The notes under the pieces are model-generated. The model was not told the DNA's origin, searched no databases, and saw only the letters and a program-made list of their open reading frames with translations. Both the position numbers and the translations under genes were made by a program. Below, in pieces: positions 62,622 to 64,000 of a stretch of 64,000 nt of DNA. Position 1 is the first letter of the stretch; each line of letters begins with the position of its first letter. The stretch is from Winogradskyella sp. (GTDB lineage: Bacteria; Bacteroidota; Bacteroidia; Flavobacteriales; Flavobacteriaceae): assembly GCF_028282165.1 (NCBI RefSeq), contig NZ_JANQIM010000011.1:1-64000 (forward strand), written 5' to 3'.

Positions 62622-63869
62622 TTAAAAATCCATTAATTTACTGGCTAATTCCTTCCTTGTTTCATCTTCAAATCCGTCAAAATAAGCCTGAGTTGTTTTA
62701 ATATTCTTGTGACCTAAAGATTCCTGCATTAGTTCCATAGAAGCACCTTTTCTAATAGAAGTCGTTGCAAAACTATGTCTAGCCCAATATGAAGAAATGT
62801 CTTCTGGAAGCCCGATTGATTGGGATAATTTTTTAATGTGTTGATTTATAAATCGAGTGAAGTTCTCAATCTTTCTCATTTTCTCATCGGAAGACATGCT
62901 TTCTGAAATTATATCAAAAATATAGTTTTCATGGTTTTGATTTGATAAACCATATTTTTTAATAATCGACTTACTAAAATAGTTGAGATAAACAGTTATT
63001 TTTTCTAGGTTGGTTCTTGAAGAAAATTTTGTTTTAGCTCTGTAAAACTTTATGGTATCACCATCCATGTTTTCATATTTTAGCATGGCGATGTCTTTAA
63101 TATTTATACCTGACATACTATAGGATAAAAACCAAAAATCTTTGGCTTTTTCCTGTTGAGGACTTTTAGGTTTGGCTTCAAAAAGTGTTTTCAACTGTTT
63201 TGAATTAAGTGATTTTTTCACGCCTTTGGCGGAAGGTGTTTTGTATTTTCTATTGCCAAAGGGATACTTCTTTTCATCAATTTTGTTTTCGCTTATAGCT
63301 TTGTTGAAAATTGCCTTAAGACTTCTTAAAACTATTCCTATCGAGGATATGCTTAAGGATTTACTATAATACATTTCAAACTCGTTTAACCAATGTATAT
63401 CGATATCAGAAAAGGACAATTCAAGGTAGTTTCTGTTCTTATGTGTTTCTACAAACTGTTTAACCTTGTCTTCGCTATACTTATAACTTTTACCTGTTTT
63501 TAACCTGTCATTTTTGATTAAGAATTCTATGTAATCTTTATAATGGAAATAAACTTTCTGTCCTGAATCGGGTTTATAATTCATTTCCTTTTCAAATTGT
63601 TCAATAGAGAAAGGACTAATACTAGCAGCCTTTTTATTGGACATATTCTCTAACCCCTGAAGTCTTAACCTTAAATCTTTATTCTCCTTTCGTGGTTTTG
63701 GTGAGAGCCATACAGCTTCGAACTCTTCAATTGTAAAAGCAAATTTTGTAGAGAGTAATTTTTGTCTTTTAGACCTTGTGCAATAAACTCTTAATTTTAC
63801 AGGGTATTTACCATCTTTTTTTATACTTCGTTTGTCTAAGTATATTGAAATCGAAAATTCTTTTTTCAT
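62622..63869 (-). CDS. Tyrosine recombinase (integrase) of the island
   Basis: 415 residues from the Met at 63869 (KKEFSISIYLDKRSIKKDGKYPVKLRVY, arm-binding domain). The longer frame upstream only reads through the repeat sites. A SAM-like core-binding domain (~95-200) and a catalytic domain follow, with YSMSGINIKDIAMLKYENM (first Arg region), SSYWARHSFATTSIRKGAS (ARHSFAT box) and LGHKNIKTTQAYFDGF with the nucleophile Tyr. It probably recombines the island with the 3' end of tRNA-Asn at 51704. Tandem TTTGCATA sites lie immediately upstream. Confidence 0.92.
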   Translation of the reverse strand: MKKEFSISIYLDKRSIKKDGKYPVKLRVYCTRSKRQKLLSTKFAFTIEEFEAVWLSPKPRKENKDLRLRLQGLENMSNKKAASISPFSIEQFEKEMNYKPDSGQKVYFHYKDYIEFLIKNDRLKTGKSYKYSEDKVKQFVETHKNRNYLELSFSDIDIHWLNEFEMYYSKSLSISSIGIVLRSLKAIFNKAISENKIDEKKYPFGNRKYKTPSAKGVKKSLNSKQLKTLFEAKPKSPQQEKAKDFWFLSYSMSGINIKDIAMLKYENMDGDTIKFYRAKTKFSSRTNLEKITVYLNYFSKSIIKKYGLSNQNHENYIFDIISESMSSDEKMRKIENFTRFINQHIKKLSQSIGLPEDISSYWARHSFATTSIRKGASMELMQESLGHKNIKTTQAYFDGFEDETRKELASKLMDF

Positions 63870-63882
63870 CACAAAATGTATA

Positions 63883-63925
63883 TTTGCATAAAATTTGCAT
63901 ACAATTATACATAATTTGCACAAAT
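63883..63925 (+). repeat. Three 11-base repeats upstream of the integrase, probable arm sites
   Basis: TTTGCATAAAA (63883-63893), TTTGCATACAA (63894-63904) and, after a 10-base spacer, TTTGCACAAAT (63915-63925). The first two units match those beside tRNA-Asn exactly. They lie in the integrase promoter region, so binding may also set integrase expression. Confidence 0.65.
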
Positions 63926-64000
63926 AAAGATATATGAATAGAAGATATTTTTTGTTAAATAACTGTATAACAGAATAATAATAAACATATATAAAGGAAT

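Overview
The window looks like the chromosome of a marine-type member of the Flavobacteriaceae (Bacteroidota). It is AT-rich and dense in signal peptides and lipoproteins. It carries a type IX secretion cargo domain, a CzcA-TolC fusion pump and a TonB receptor with a CarboxypepD_reg-type N-terminal extension. Several promoters fit the Bacteroidota TTG-N19-TAnnTTTG pattern. The assignment is inferred from gene families; no rRNA gene is present to confirm it.

Layout. (1) 1-6.6 kb is the end of an RHS/YD-repeat polymorphic-toxin locus: the C-terminus of a large RHS protein cut by the window edge, then two orphan RHS tips that repeat its core DNA. Each tip carries a different C-terminal domain and is followed by one or more small genes that fit immunity proteins. 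(2) 6.85-9.7 kb is a single 951-residue SIR2-SLOG protein resembling Thoeris ThsA, with a 500-residue extension and no TIR partner in view. (3) 9.7-51.3 kb is mostly core genome: a very large TraB/GumN protein; hemH, a MATE pump, a BNR/VPS10 propeller protein and hemJ; a histidine kinase; enoyl-CoA hydratase; radical SAM; AraC; a gliding-motility/T9SS type B protein; HD hydrolase, acyltransferase and bacilliredoxin; a DnaJ/TerB protein; a sigma/anti-sigma-like pair. A metal block follows: TonB receptor plus thioredoxin, DtxR-family repressor, ZIP transporter, CzcB/CzcA-TolC efflux, FeoAB with a Cys-rich small protein, SCO1-like protein and RseP. (4) 51.3-64 kb starts at tRNA-Asn and is an integrative island: a GIY-YIG gene wedged between a damaged tRNA-Asn 5' half and the intact tRNA; a UvrD helicase-nuclease-TPR-WYL fusion; two tiny overlapping membrane ORFs; a structured palindromic element; a three-gene ABC-3C type system (nuclease effector, middle component, zinc-hook ATPase); and a VirE-N/primase-like protein, an excisionase-like HTH protein and a tyrosine integrase. 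Identical 11-base direct repeats occur next to the tRNA and upstream of the integrase, tying the two ends together.

How parts work together. The metal block is probably one regulon: a 15-base sequence, TTATTTAGAATAAAT, occurs both in the perfect palindrome before the TonB receptor and between the promoter and start of feoA, and a DtxR-family gene sits beside the first copy. The accessory regions hold at least three candidate conflict systems (RHS toxins with immunity, SIR2-SLOG, ABC-3C), plus the WYL helicase fusion as a fourth candidate.
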